NCBI GenBank assembly: GCA_937931165.1
Contig: CALHCI010000099.1
Span: 1-47,394, forward strand
From: an uncultured Granulosicoccaceae bacterium
GTDB lineage: Bacteria > Pseudomonadota > Gammaproteobacteria > Granulosicoccales > Granulosicoccaceae
Direction: 5' to 3'
Length of the DNA stretch: 47,394 nucleotides
Positions 16,776 through 25,696 of the stretch are shown one piece after another. The notes below the pieces were generated by a model. The model saw nothing but the letters and a program-made list of their open reading frames with translations. It searched no databases and was not told where the DNA came from. Positions within the stretch are counted from its first letter, which is position 1. Each line of letters starts with the position of its first letter. The position numbers were made by a program, and so were the translations under genes.

Positions 16776-16902
16776 CGATATTACCCTGCCCACTTGTGCC
16801 TACTTGTGGAAGTGTCAGCGTCTAAGCGCTGAGGAGGGTGCTCCGGCGTGTTTGGTACTAGTTTCAAACTTGGTCTCCACCAGTGGCAATAGCGCACTAC
16901 AC
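16776..16902 (+). repeat. Dispersed intergenic repeat, copy B
   Basis: The counterpart of 2167-2280. It begins about 32 bp after the dehydratase stop, in the same orientation relative to the upstream gene as copy A. It shares the opening cgatat-accct, the core gtcagcgtcta, gaggg, tact-gtttca and the closing actacac. The core can form CAGCG/CGCTG at 16815-16830, and the flanking cacttgtg repeats give another weak stem. The remainder of the 16745-16996 gap shows nothing recognisable. Confidence 0.6.
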
Positions 16903-16996
16903 ATTGGTGGATTCGCCTGAGGCTTATGCGACCCTGCGACTTGGGTTTGTTTGAAATTGCGGTATCGCGGGTGGTGGAAAAATACCCCGCACAGCG

Positions 16997-17353
16997 CTAC
17001 TCCTGGTGCAGCAGGTGAATAATATTACCTGGTCCGGCAACCCAGAACCCTTCAATGTTGGCAGGTAACGGCTCCAACGATTCGCGTGTCTGCACACCTT
17101 TTGATTGCAGCTCGGCACGCGCGGCTTCTATATTGTCGGTTTTTATTTCAAGCCATATTTCGGACTGACTGAGTGTGGTTACCCGGTCTATCCAAAGGAT
17201 GTTACTACCGAACTTAACAGCGACACTGGTGGCGGTGTCAGTGTAGTCAAAGGCATCTTCAAAGCCGAGAATTTCCCGGTAGAACTTAACCGTCTCATGA
17301 AACTCGTGATCGGGTACTTTCAGCGCGATGTTCTTGCCCGCGGAATAACTCAT
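16997..17353 (-). CDS. VOC superfamily (glyoxalase/bleomycin resistance-fold) protein
   Basis: A 118-residue single-domain VOC protein: ALKVPDHEFHETVKFYREILGFEDAFDY, then VAVKFGSNILWIDRV, EIWLEIKTDNIEAARAELQSKGV and a C-terminal EGFWVAGPGNIIHLLHQE with a potential metal ligand region. VOC proteins include glyoxalases, dioxygenases, epimerases and binding proteins. The classical His/Glu metal set is only partly evident, so the activity is open. It lies 22 bases after the HyuB stop on the same strand and may be the last gene of the CoA-transferase/hydantoinase operon. A short in-frame region with no clear terminator follows. Confidence 0.8.
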   Translation of the reverse strand: MSYSAGKNIALKVPDHEFHETVKFYREILGFEDAFDYTDTATSVAVKFGSNILWIDRVTTLSQSEIWLEIKTDNIEAARAELQSKGVQTRESLEPLPANIEGFWVAGPGNIIHLLHQE

Positions 17354-17374
17354 TGTAACTGCACTCCAGAAGCG

Positions 17375-19075
17375 TTAATTCAATTTAACGCCATAACTTT
17401 CTTCTAATTGCTGAACGGTGTAGTAGCCGTTGTCGAGATCAGATTGTATTTTCTCGATTGAGCGATTCTTCGGGTTGCCGAATCCACCGCCGCCGGGTGT
17501 GCCCACTTCAACACGATCACCTGCGGTAATGGCAATGCCCTGATCTTTAGATAAATGCAACGGTATGTACTGCTCACCATTGCGCCAAACGGTTACTGAA
17601 TTCGGCATGCCGTCTTTACCACCCAGCACACCCTGAGGGCCCACTCTACCATGGTCCATCACAAAAGAGGCCGTTGCTTCGCCTCTGCGCAATTCGATAC
17701 TGTATCTTATTCCAAAGCCGCCACGGAATTCACCGGCACCGCCGGAGCCTTCGCGCAACGCGTATTCACGATAGAGCACCGGAAAGTATTGCTCCATCAC
17801 TTCAACCGGTGGCGACTTTGATATGCCAATAGTAGAGCAGCCGTTGGTTAAGCCATCATGGTCATGCGTACCACCATAGCCTCCGCCGGAAAGTTGATAC
17901 ATCACAAATGACTGACCGCGTTGCGGATCGGTGCCGCCCAGTGCGAAGTTGCCACTGGTGCCGGCAGGCGCTGCACTAACGCGTTCCGGCAGCGCGGGTA
18001 CCAGTGCTGCGAATACCGCTTCTGCAATACGTTGTGAAACTTCTGCGGCACATCCGGATACCGGCCGCGGATATTCTGCATACAAAAACGTACCCTTCGG
18101 ATCTTTAATATGCAGTGGTTCAAATGCGCCGGCATTGATTGGCACGTCGGGGAAGATATGTCGCATCGCCAGGTATACGGATGACTGTGTTGTCGCCAGT
18201 ACGGAATTCATAGGTCCGGCGCACGGCGGGCTGCTGCCATCAAAATCTATATGCAGGTTGTTGTCTTTTTTGTTGATGTTGACTTGTATTGTTAATGGTT
18301 CATCCACAACGCCGTCTGAATCTACGATCGCGGTGCCGGTATATTGACCATCATCAATCGAACTAAGTCTCTGACGCATTTGCAGCGCTGCACGGCGGCG
18401 CAGTTCTGCAATAGCCTCTTTAAGTACCGGTGCGGAATATTTACTGACCAGCTGATCGAGCCGTTCTCGTCCAACTAAAAGTGCGGCAGATTGTGCTTTC
18501 ACATCACCGATGCGTTGATCGGCCACGCGTATGTTTGAACAGATGATTGAATAGATTTCGTTGTCGAGTTCACCGCGCTTAAACAGTTTCACCGGTGGCA
18601 GGCGCAGGCCTTCCTGTTCAACGGCGGTAGCATTGGCCGAAAACCCGCCGGGCACCGCGCCACCGATATCCGGCCAGTGACCTGTGTTAGATAACCAGCA
18701 GAAAATCTCATCGTTGTGGTAATACGGCATCGCAAAGCGCACATCCATCAGATGAGTGCCACCGAGGTAGGGATCATTGACGATGTAAATGTCACCGGGT
18801 TCGGGGGCTGCGATCTTTTCATCATTGATCATCTCAATCAGCACACGGGTGGAAAACTGCATGGTGCCGACAAACACAGGTAACCCGAGTGCGCCCTGTG
18901 CGATCAGCTCGCCGTTGTCTGCCGAATAAATGCCGTCTGAGCGATCATTGGCTTCGGCAATGATAGGTGAGAACGCAGCGCGCGAGAAACTTAAGTCCAT
19001 CTCGTCGCAGACCTGTTGCAAACTCGATTGAATCACCGCGAGCGTGATCGGATCTTGTGTGATGTCTTTAGTCAT
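17375..19075 (-). CDS. hyuB: Hydantoinase B / oxoprolinase family protein
   Basis: A 566-residue HyuB-type subunit. Family marks are EANDRSDGIYSADNGELIAQG near the start, NDPYLGGTHLMDVRFAMPYYH, the SNTGHWPDIGGAVPGGFSANA stretch and, at the C terminus, LREGSGGAGEFRGGFGIRY and GDRVEVGTPGGGGFGNP. With HyuA it forms an ATP-dependent enzyme that opens cyclic amides (N-methylhydantoin, 5-oxoproline) or, in the related acetone/acetophenone carboxylases, carboxylates ketones. The ATG at 19075 overlaps the HyuA stop by eight bases. The specific substrate cannot be read from the sequence. Confidence 0.92.
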   Translation of the reverse strand: MTKDITQDPITLAVIQSSLQQVCDEMDLSFSRAAFSPIIAEANDRSDGIYSADNGELIAQGALGLPVFVGTMQFSTRVLIEMINDEKIAAPEPGDIYIVNDPYLGGTHLMDVRFAMPYYHNDEIFCWLSNTGHWPDIGGAVPGGFSANATAVEQEGLRLPPVKLFKRGELDNEIYSIICSNIRVADQRIGDVKAQSAALLVGRERLDQLVSKYSAPVLKEAIAELRRRAALQMRQRLSSIDDGQYTGTAIVDSDGVVDEPLTIQVNINKKDNNLHIDFDGSSPPCAGPMNSVLATTQSSVYLAMRHIFPDVPINAGAFEPLHIKDPKGTFLYAEYPRPVSGCAAEVSQRIAEAVFAALVPALPERVSAAPAGTSGNFALGGTDPQRGQSFVMYQLSGGGYGGTHDHDGLTNGCSTIGISKSPPVEVMEQYFPVLYREYALREGSGGAGEFRGGFGIRYSIELRRGEATASFVMDHGRVGPQGVLGGKDGMPNSVTVWRNGEQYIPLHLSKDQGIAITAGDRVEVGTPGGGGFGNPKNRSIEKIQSDLDNGYYTVQQLEESYGVKLN

Positions 19076-21134
19076 GCGCAACCTCGATAATCAGATTGCC
19101 ATCTGCATCACCTGTGGCGGTACAGTCTGGTTCGATAATGATGGTGGTATCCATCTGTTCGAGCACGGCAGGGCCTGTAAAGCGTGCATCTGCAGGTATG
19201 TGATCACGACGGTAAACCGGTGTGTCGTGCCACTGGTTATTGAACCAGACCGGGCGCGTTGTTATTAGCGCTTCGTTCAGTGTTGGCTTGCGCTGGCTTT
19301 TGTCAATTAACGCGCTAAGATCAAGCGGTGCACGGTTACCGATGACCGTAGTATTCAGGTTGACCAGACTCGCGCGTATTTCTTTAAGTTCTACATGGAA
19401 GCGACTGAGATAGGCTTGCTCGAACAGTTGTTGCAGTGTGTCAGTGGTAACGTTTGTCGATGGGAGTGGCACATTGAGTAGATGTGTCTGCCCGATGAAC
19501 TGCATATCTGCCGAGTAACGACACTCTATCTGTTCGACTGCCACCGCCTCCGCTTCAACCAGCGCCCGACCTCTTGCGGTTTGTTGTTCTAACGTCTGGT
19601 TTATCTGCAGTGCATCAATTGTGTCCAGCGGACGGTTAATCGTATTGACGAAATCGTGGCGCACATCGGCCACCACACAACCCAGTGCGTTAGTGATCCC
19701 CGGTCTTGCGGGAATCAGTACGTTCGGAATCCCGAGTTCACGGGCAATGGCCACGGCGTGTAACGGCCCGGCACCACCGAACGCAAACAGTGCAAAGTCC
19801 CGCGGGTCGTGACCGCGACTCAGCGACACCATGCGCACAGCCCCCGCCATCTTGTTGTTGGCGATAGTCAGAATAGCGCCGGCGGCAGCATCGATAGATA
19901 AACCCAGTGGCTGCGCAATGTGTTGATCAACCGCGTCACGCACCTGCTGCATGGAGATTTTGTTGTCCACAGAAAACAAAGTGTCCGGGTTGAGTCTGCC
20001 GAGTACCAGGTTGGCATCTGAAATGGTCACACTGGTGCCACCTCTGCCGTAGCAGATTGGCCCGGGTGTGGCACCGGCGCTTTCAGGGCCTACCCTGAGG
20101 AGACCGGCGTCATCAATGGATGCAATTGATCCGCCCCCGGAACCAATGGTGCGTACATCGACCATTGGCACGTGGATTGGCATTGCGTATTCCACTTCGA
20201 GTTCATGACTGACACTGGGAATCGCGTCAAGTATCAGTGCTACATCAGATGAAGTGCCGCCCATATCGTAGGTGATAATATCCCTGATACCAGCGCGCTT
20301 CGCCGTGTAGGCAGCGGCCATCACACCGGAAGCCGGACCTGACATCACGGTTTTAGCGGCTTCTTTGGCTACCATGGAAGCGGACACCATACCGCCGTTG
20401 CCGTTCATCACCAGCAGCTCGTTGGCGTAGCCGTTGGCGGCGAGTTCGCTCTGCAGTCTGTCGATGTAGTTGTCCAGGATGGGTTGCACCGCAGCATTGA
20501 CACTGGCAGTTACGCCGCGCTCGTACTCGCGATACTCTGACAACAATGAATGACCGGTGGTGATGTAGGCGTTTGGCCACAACTGTGCGGCAATTTCTGC
20601 GGCGCGCTGCTCATGGGCAGGGTTGGCATAGGCGTGCAGAAAGTGTATTACCAGTGATTCGCAGTTTTGATCAAGTAATTGTTTGATTGCCTGTTTAAGT
20701 TCTGCTTCGTCGAGTACGGTCAACACATTACCGCTTGAATCCATGCGTTCACTGACTTCCAGTCGCAAGGCTCTCGGTATGATTGGTGTGAACTGGCCAA
20801 ACATGCCGTAGGGCTGAGGCCGCGTGCGACGACCGAGTTCTATGATGTCGCGAAACCCCCTTGTGGTGATCATGCCGGTGCGTGCAAGTTTACGTTCGAG
20901 CACTGCGTTGGTCGTGGTGGTTGTGCCGTTCACAATGGTATCGATGTCGGAAATCGCTACGTCACTTTGCGACAGTGCGTTCATGACCCCGAAGGCCTGG
21001 TTGTCTATGGTGGTAGGCGTTTTTGCAAAGCTGATTGATCCCTGTGAATCGAACACCAGCATATCGGTAAATGTGCCACCGACATCGACACCTGTAATTA
21101 CGCCGGAGCTTCTGTTTCCAGAACTTTTATTCAT
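19068..21134 (-). CDS. hyuA: Hydantoinase A / oxoprolinase family protein
   Basis: A 688-residue HyuA-type subunit with an actin/HSP70-like ATPase fold. Residues around 15-25 give GVDVGGTFTDMLVFD (the P-loop-like phosphate motif). Further on are ITYDMGGTSSDVALI, TIGSGGGSIASIDD, SLSRGHDPRDFALFAFGGAGPLHAVAIARELGI and a C-terminal domain with VLEQMDTTIIIEPDCTATGD. The start ATG at 21134 overlaps the CoA-transferase stop (ATGA type), and its own stop overlaps hyuB. This subunit activates the amide or ketone substrate with ATP. All key ATPase motifs seem intact. The adjacency of a family III CoA-transferase is less common than a permease or racemase and may help in identifying the pathway. Confidence 0.92.
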   Translation of the reverse strand: MNKSSGNRSSGVITGVDVGGTFTDMLVFDSQGSISFAKTPTTIDNQAFGVMNALSQSDVAISDIDTIVNGTTTTTNAVLERKLARTGMITTRGFRDIIELGRRTRPQPYGMFGQFTPIIPRALRLEVSERMDSSGNVLTVLDEAELKQAIKQLLDQNCESLVIHFLHAYANPAHEQRAAEIAAQLWPNAYITTGHSLLSEYREYERGVTASVNAAVQPILDNYIDRLQSELAANGYANELLVMNGNGGMVSASMVAKEAAKTVMSGPASGVMAAAYTAKRAGIRDIITYDMGGTSSDVALILDAIPSVSHELEVEYAMPIHVPMVDVRTIGSGGGSIASIDDAGLLRVGPESAGATPGPICYGRGGTSVTISDANLVLGRLNPDTLFSVDNKISMQQVRDAVDQHIAQPLGLSIDAAAGAILTIANNKMAGAVRMVSLSRGHDPRDFALFAFGGAGPLHAVAIARELGIPNVLIPARPGITNALGCVVADVRHDFVNTINRPLDTIDALQINQTLEQQTARGRALVEAEAVAVEQIECRYSADMQFIGQTHLLNVPLPSTNVTTDTLQQLFEQAYLSRFHVELKEIRASLVNLNTTVIGNRAPLDLSALIDKSQRKPTLNEALITTRPVWFNNQWHDTPVYRRDHIPADARFTGPAVLEQMDTTIIIEPDCTATGDADGNLIIEVAHD

Positions 21135-22405
21135 CGGGTCAGATCTGTTGATGGAAACGCACAGACACCTGCTTCGGCAAGTTCTGCAGTCCGGGTGTCG
21201 GAGAGTTGCAGCAGATCTTGCAGCACCTCAAGGGTATGTTCGCCGAGTACGGGTGGGGCACTGCGATATTGCGGCGGTGTGTCAGACAGGTGCAACGGTG
21301 ATGCAACACCCGGTGCTGCGCTGGTCTGGCCAGGTATGTTGGCGGGCTGGTCGATTCGCATTCCGCGTGCGACCACCTGAGGATCATTAAAGACGTCCTG
21401 CAAATCATTGATAGGTCCACAGGGTACTTTGGCAACGCCCAGCTCAGAGATCCAGTGCGCTGTGGTGTTAGTGACGGTAAGTTCCTTTAGCGCGGTGACC
21501 AGCGGTTCGCGGTGGGCAACGCGAAGCTTGTTGGTTTTGTAGTTCGGGTCACTTGAAAGTTGCGGTTTACCGAGGACCTCACAGAGACTTTGGAACTGCC
21601 GGTCATTGCCAACAGTGATAATCAAATGGCCGTCTGCCGTCGGAAACACCTGATACGGTACGATGTTGGGGTGGGCATTACCCATACGCTGCGGTGCGTT
21701 ACCGCTAACCAGAAAGTTGAGCGCCTGGTTTGCCATGGCAGCGACTGAGACATCCATCAGGCTCATATCAATATGTTGCCCGAGACCGGTTTTATCGCGG
21801 TGGGTCAGGGCGGTCAGAATACCAATGCACGCATACAGTCCGGTCAGTATGTCAGTGAGGGCAACGCCGATTTTCATCGGCTCATCACCCGCTGTACCCG
21901 GCGCCTGACCGGTTACGCTCATTAGGCCGCTCATCGCCTGAATGATAAAGTCGTAGCCTGCGCGCTCGGCGTAAGGACCGGTTTGTCCAAAGCCTGTGAT
22001 AGAGCAGTAGATAAGTCCCGGGTTGATCTCTTTTAACGACGCGTAGTCGAGTCCGTATTTGGCCAGCCCGCCCACTTTGTAGTTTTCAATGAATACATCG
22101 CTGCCGGCAACCAGTTCTTTCAACAGTTTGGCGCCTTCAGGATTGGCAAAGTCCAGTGCCAGCGATTTTTTGTTGCGATTAGCAGTGCAAAAGTAAGCGG
22201 AAAGCGCTTCATTGCCGGTGCCCCTGGGCTCAATAAACGGAGGCCCCCAGGCACGTGTGTCATCTCCTCCTTCGGGGCGTTCGATCTTGATGACCTCTGC
22301 GCCAAGATCGGCCAGTGTCTGGGTCGCCCAGGGACCTGCCAAAATTCGGGTGAGGTCGAGTACGCGCAGGTGGCCAAGCGCTGATGTGTTGATGTGTTCT
22401 GTCAA
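21131..22405 (-). CDS. Family III CoA-transferase (CaiB/BaiF type)
   Basis: About 424 residues from the preferred start. It shows the CaiB/BaiF opening LRVLDLTRILAGPWATQTLADLGAEVIKIERP, the segment YFCTANRNKKSLALDF, FIENYKVGGLAKYGLDYASLKEINPGLIYCSITGFGQTGPYAERAGYD, and the catalytic-Asp region (GVALTDILTGLYA followed by GQHIDMSLMD). These enzymes transfer CoA between carboxylic acids such as succinate or formate. The frame stays open to an ATG at 22561, but the first 52 codons show no family similarity, so a TTG at 22405 is favoured; its Shine-Dalgarno is weak and the start remains uncertain. It is the first gene of a coupled unit with hyuA and hyuB, and divergent from the ferredoxin gene. 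Confidence 0.88.
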   Translation of the reverse strand: MTEHINTSALGHLRVLDLTRILAGPWATQTLADLGAEVIKIERPEGGDDTRAWGPPFIEPRGTGNEALSAYFCTANRNKKSLALDFANPEGAKLLKELVAGSDVFIENYKVGGLAKYGLDYASLKEINPGLIYCSITGFGQTGPYAERAGYDFIIQAMSGLMSVTGQAPGTAGDEPMKIGVALTDILTGLYACIGILTALTHRDKTGLGQHIDMSLMDVSVAAMANQALNFLVSGNAPQRMGNAHPNIVPYQVFPTADGHLIITVGNDRQFQSLCEVLGKPQLSSDPNYKTNKLRVAHREPLVTALKELTVTNTTAHWISELGVAKVPCGPINDLQDVFNDPQVVARGMRIDQPANIPGQTSAAPGVASPLHLSDTPPQYRSAPPVLGEHTLEVLQDLLQLSDTRTAELAEAGVCAFPSTDLTR

Positions 22406-22652
22406 TTGACCGCAACCATGATAAAAGTTCGACAACCTGATGTCGGCGTCTGGTGTTGCCAGTATAACTAATGCCCTGCGAACCGGACGTACATTCTGCC
22501 GCAGTGCAGCGCGTGGCGGAAGGTCGCGCTTGTTGCCGCCCTTAGTTGTATTGGTTACCATACTACCGTGCGTGTAACGCGCTTTGATCCCGCTGTTACC
22601 ATCGGTGTTCCGGCGGGCTGATCATTCCCCAATTCTTTCGCGAGAGGCTCCC

Positions 22653-22985
22653 GTGACGTACGTCGTCCTTGAAAGCTGTATTAAGTGCAAACATATGGAC
22701 TGTGTAGAAGTCTGCCCCGTCGATTGCTTCTATGAAGGGGAGAATATGCTGGTAATCCATCCGGATGAGTGCATCGATTGTGGCGTCTGTGAACCGGAGT
22801 GCCCGGTTGATGCGATTGTCGATGATACGGTCGATGGCATCGAAAGCATGCTCGAACTCAACGCGAAGTACGCTGAGTTGTGGCCGAATATCACTGAAAT
22901 CGGCAAAGTGCCGGAAGACGCTGAAGAATGGAAAGATGTCAAAGACAAGATGCAGTATTTCTCTGACAAGCCCGGTGGTGAATAG
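22653..22985 (+). CDS. fdxA: 7Fe ferredoxin, FdxA type ([3Fe-4S]/[4Fe-4S])
   Basis: A 110-residue ferredoxin. Using the preferred start, Cys9, Cys17 and Cys50 would hold the [3Fe-4S] cluster, and Cys21, Cys40, Cys43 and Cys46 the [4Fe-4S] cluster, matching the Azotobacter FdI pattern. The C-terminal half carries the [15 protein letters not shown] segment usual in FdxA. The GTG at 22653 is preferred over an upstream in-frame ATG (22584) because GAGAGG lies five bases before it and the resulting MTYVV start matches the family. It stands alone as a soluble electron carrier. Between 22985 and the next gene there are only two short inverted repeats. Confidence 0.93.
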   Translation: MTYVVLESCIKCKHMDCVEVCPVDCFYEGENMLVIHPDECIDCGVCEPECPVDAIVDDTVDGIESMLELNAKYAELWPNITEIGKVPEDAEEWKDVKDKMQYFSDKPGGE

Positions 22986-23003
22986 TAACCACGGTAGGGC
23001 ATT

Positions 23004-23029
23004 GCCAGGTTTCTGAAATCTGACCTGGC
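23004..23029. other. Short inverted repeat after ferredoxin gene
   Basis: GCCAGGT at 23004-23010 pairs with ACCTGGC at 23023-23029, giving a seven-base-pair stem with a 12-base loop about 20 bases past the fdxA stop. No T-tract follows, so a terminator is possible but weakly supported. Confidence 0.3.
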
Positions 23030-23082
23030 GGCTGTTTCAAACACTTCTGGTCAAACAAAAGCGCAGCCGCAACCGCGCATCC

Positions 23083-23114
23083 CTGCACACAGCCCTTGCA
23101 GATTGCTTGTGTGC
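23083..23114. other. Inverted repeat in the 22986-23379 non-coding gap
   Basis: TGCACACA at 23083-23090 is the exact reverse complement of TGTGTGCA at 23107-23114 with 16 bases between. This could be an operator half-site pair or a hairpin. The surrounding roughly 390-base gap between fdxA and the GGDEF-EAL gene holds no open frame I can support and no recognisable promoter. Confidence 0.35.
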
Positions 23115-23379
23115 ACATCTTAGGCAGCAAATCCCTGTTGCCTCTTATCGATAATTGTGAGCGCCTTCAAGCGAGAAACGCGCACAACTCTTCACTTTTA
23201 AAACGGTATTGGTACGGCTGCCCTGAAGTGCGTGTACCTCATTAAAGCGGCGTATGTCCCAGCCGTAACTCTGACTGTAAAAATCTGTTAAGAAACGCAA
23301 TGCTCGTGTCAGTTTGAGAGAGCACTCAAACGACGATCAAAGGAACGGATCGCCGACTTCTCACTCACAGAGAACAGTT

Positions 23380-25668
23380 ATGGGCCATTCCAAGCCAGAT
23401 CACTCGGGTTCAATGAGAGCCATCCAGAACGAGCTGTTGTACAACGGAGTTAAGTACTCAAGCTTTGGTTCTGTCGCTGCGGCAGTCGTACTGACCCTCA
23501 CATTTTGGTCAGAGGTCAATCAGAACGTTCTGCTCATGTGGATGCTGATGACCTGCAGTGTCTACTTTTGCCGCTGGCTGGATTCACGTGCATTTGCCAG
23601 GCGTAAAGCTGACCAGACCGGTAAAGACATTTCACACTGGCATCGTCGCTTTAACTTCGGGGCGACAATAGCATCCATAGTGTGGGCATCCAGTATCTGG
23701 CTGTTGTTTCCGGCAGATCACGGCTATCAGGTCATGCTGGTGCTGACGCTGGTGGGTGTGGCAGGTGGAGCGATCGCGTCACTGCCATATGATCACCGCA
23801 TCATGTGTACTTTTCAGTTGATCATTATCCTGGCAGCTCTGAGCCGGCTGGTCGTTGCAGCTGATCCCTTTGCGTTGAAATTCGCGTTATTCAACGTATT
23901 TATTTTCGGTTTCATGATGAGCTGCGGTAAGGAAGTCAGCCGCAACTATGCCCAGCAACTGAAGTTAAAGCAGGATTCTGAGCGCCACAATCTCTCGATG
24001 ATCAAGATCACAGAGCAGGTTGCCCGCATAGGGTACTGGCACTGGGATACTCACTCAGAGAAAATCCACCTGTCCGACAATCTGGCAAAAATGTGGGATG
24101 TAGACGAGTTGCAGATCAGTATTGCCGACTGGATGGATCTGGTACACGTTGACGACATCGGCCGGCTAAAAAAGGTGCTTGCATCAGACCACGGCGATAC
24201 CGGTGAAAGCGCAGTCGAGTTTCGCATGGTCGGCGGTGGTCAGAACCTTTATCGGGATATGAATCAGATAACCAAAAGTGTTGTCGATTCGGATAATCAT
24301 CAGTTTCTGCTTGGCACCGTGCAGGACATCTCCGCCATCAAGTCTGCGGAGAAGAAAATTTATCGTATGGCATTCTTTGACGATCTGACCGGACTTTCAA
24401 ATCGTGGTAATTTTCACGAGCAACTGAAAAACCAGATCGTTATGGCGCAGCGCTTCGAGAAAAACCTTGCATTAATGTACATCGATCTTGACGATTTTAA
24501 AGAAGTTAATGACTCTTACGGTCATGAGATTGGCGATAATTATCTCCGGATATTTGCAGATCATATCAAGGCAACCGTAAGAGCAAGTGATGTTACGGCG
24601 CGTCTCGGTGGTGATGAGTTTTGTGTCGTGCTAACCGGTGTCAGAAACCGTGACGAAGTGCGGCTGATCTCGGATAAGCTGTTTGAGTTCTGCAATCGTG
24701 TGCTTGAGATAGGCAATCATCGTATTCAGCCAAAACTCAGTGTCGGGCTATCAATGTACCCGCACGATGGCACCGATGCCGATGAGTTACTGAAGTCAGC
24801 TGATCTGGCCATGTACGCCGTTAAGCAGAATGGCAAGCACGGTTATCAGTTTTTTGAACAACGCATGCTTTGCGAAACCACCGATCGGGTTGAGCTTGAG
24901 GCCTCGTTGCGACAAGCCATCGACAATTTCCAGTTTGAACTCTGGTATCAGCCTAAAGTTGATATGCGAGTACAGCGGATCACCGGTGTGGAAGCATTAA
25001 TTCGCTGGCGTCATCCGGAAAAGGGAATTGTCCCGCCAGATGTGTTTATCTCCACTGCAGAACGCGTAGGCATGATCAACGAGATTGGTGAGTGGGTACT
25101 TGAAACAGCCTGCGAGCAGTTGCGTGACTGGCGTGCGCAGGGTATCGATCTGCAAATGGCGATCAATATTTCAGGGGGGCATTTCATTAGCGAAGGTTTT
25201 TGCCAGCGGGTGATCGATAGTGTCGAACGAAACAACCTGCCACCGAGTAGTCTGGAAGTAGAAATTACCGAGAGCATGACCAGAGATCCTGAGCAGCACA
25301 GTCGAATCTGTCATCAGATGCGTGATGCGGGAGTGCGTATTGCTATTGATGATTTCGGCACCGGGTACTCGTCGCTTTCTGTGCTCGACAAACTGGAAGT
25401 CGATACTTTAAAAATTGACAAATCCTTTATTGAGGGGCTGCCTCACGATAATGCATCAATTCTTCTGGTTAAAGCCATTATGGAGCTGTCTCTGGGGCTG
25501 GGATACGATGTTGTAGCCGAAGGTGTTGAGAATCACGAACAGCTAGAGCATCTGGATTCACTTGGTTGTCCTTACATTCAGGGGTATTTGTTCAGCAAAC
25601 CGGTGCAGTCGCAGGAAATACCGCAGTTAATCAAACAGCATTTCGGACCCATGGATCAGGCTGCGTGA
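23380..25668 (+). CDS. Membrane-anchored PAS-GGDEF-EAL cyclic-di-GMP enzyme
   Basis: About 762 residues. An N-terminal hydrophobic region (roughly residues 25-180) with several TM helices anchors it in the inner membrane. A PAS-like fold (around 205-310, IGYWHWDTHSEKIHLS) follows, then a GGDEF domain with an intact GGDEF at residues 410-414 and an RxxD inhibitory site (RASD) just upstream, and an EAL domain beginning at residue 538 (EALIRW). The EAL domain has the later metal- and substrate-site motifs ITESMTRDP, IDDFGTGYSSL and VVAEGVE. Both diguanylate cyclase and phosphodiesterase sites look complete. The start is uncertain: a TTG at 23314 extends the frame, but the ATG at 23380 (MGHSKPDHSG) is taken. 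No partner gene is visible. Confidence 0.9.
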   Translation: MGHSKPDHSGSMRAIQNELLYNGVKYSSFGSVAAAVVLTLTFWSEVNQNVLLMWMLMTCSVYFCRWLDSRAFARRKADQTGKDISHWHRRFNFGATIASIVWASSIWLLFPADHGYQVMLVLTLVGVAGGAIASLPYDHRIMCTFQLIIILAALSRLVVAADPFALKFALFNVFIFGFMMSCGKEVSRNYAQQLKLKQDSERHNLSMIKITEQVARIGYWHWDTHSEKIHLSDNLAKMWDVDELQISIADWMDLVHVDDIGRLKKVLASDHGDTGESAVEFRMVGGGQNLYRDMNQITKSVVDSDNHQFLLGTVQDISAIKSAEKKIYRMAFFDDLTGLSNRGNFHEQLKNQIVMAQRFEKNLALMYIDLDDFKEVNDSYGHEIGDNYLRIFADHIKATVRASDVTARLGGDEFCVVLTGVRNRDEVRLISDKLFEFCNRVLEIGNHRIQPKLSVGLSMYPHDGTDADELLKSADLAMYAVKQNGKHGYQFFEQRMLCETTDRVELEASLRQAIDNFQFELWYQPKVDMRVQRITGVEALIRWRHPEKGIVPPDVFISTAERVGMINEIGEWVLETACEQLRDWRAQGIDLQMAINISGGHFISEGFCQRVIDSVERNNLPPSSLEVEITESMTRDPEQHSRICHQMRDAGVRIAIDDFGTGYSSLSVLDKLEVDTLKIDKSFIEGLPHDNASILLVKAIMELSLGLGYDVVAEGVENHEQLEHLDSLGCPYIQGYLFSKPVQSQEIPQLIKQHFGPMDQAA

Positions 25669-25683
25669 GAATGCGCAAGCGGT

Positions 25684-25696
25684 TGATACAGTATCA
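25684..25696. promoter_or_regulatory. Perfect short palindrome upstream of radical SAM gene
   Basis: TGATAC-A-GTATCA is a perfect 6+1+6 palindrome in the 176-base gap between the GGDEF-EAL gene and the radical SAM gene. It is about 150 bases before the latter's start. The size and AT-rich nature would suit an operator; the regulator is unknown. Confidence 0.3.

Noticed and set aside
22406-22561. N-terminal extension of the CoA-transferase
   Set aside because: The 52 extra codons have no similarity to CaiB/BaiF and would consume the divergent promoter region shared with fdxA. Kept as an alternative only.
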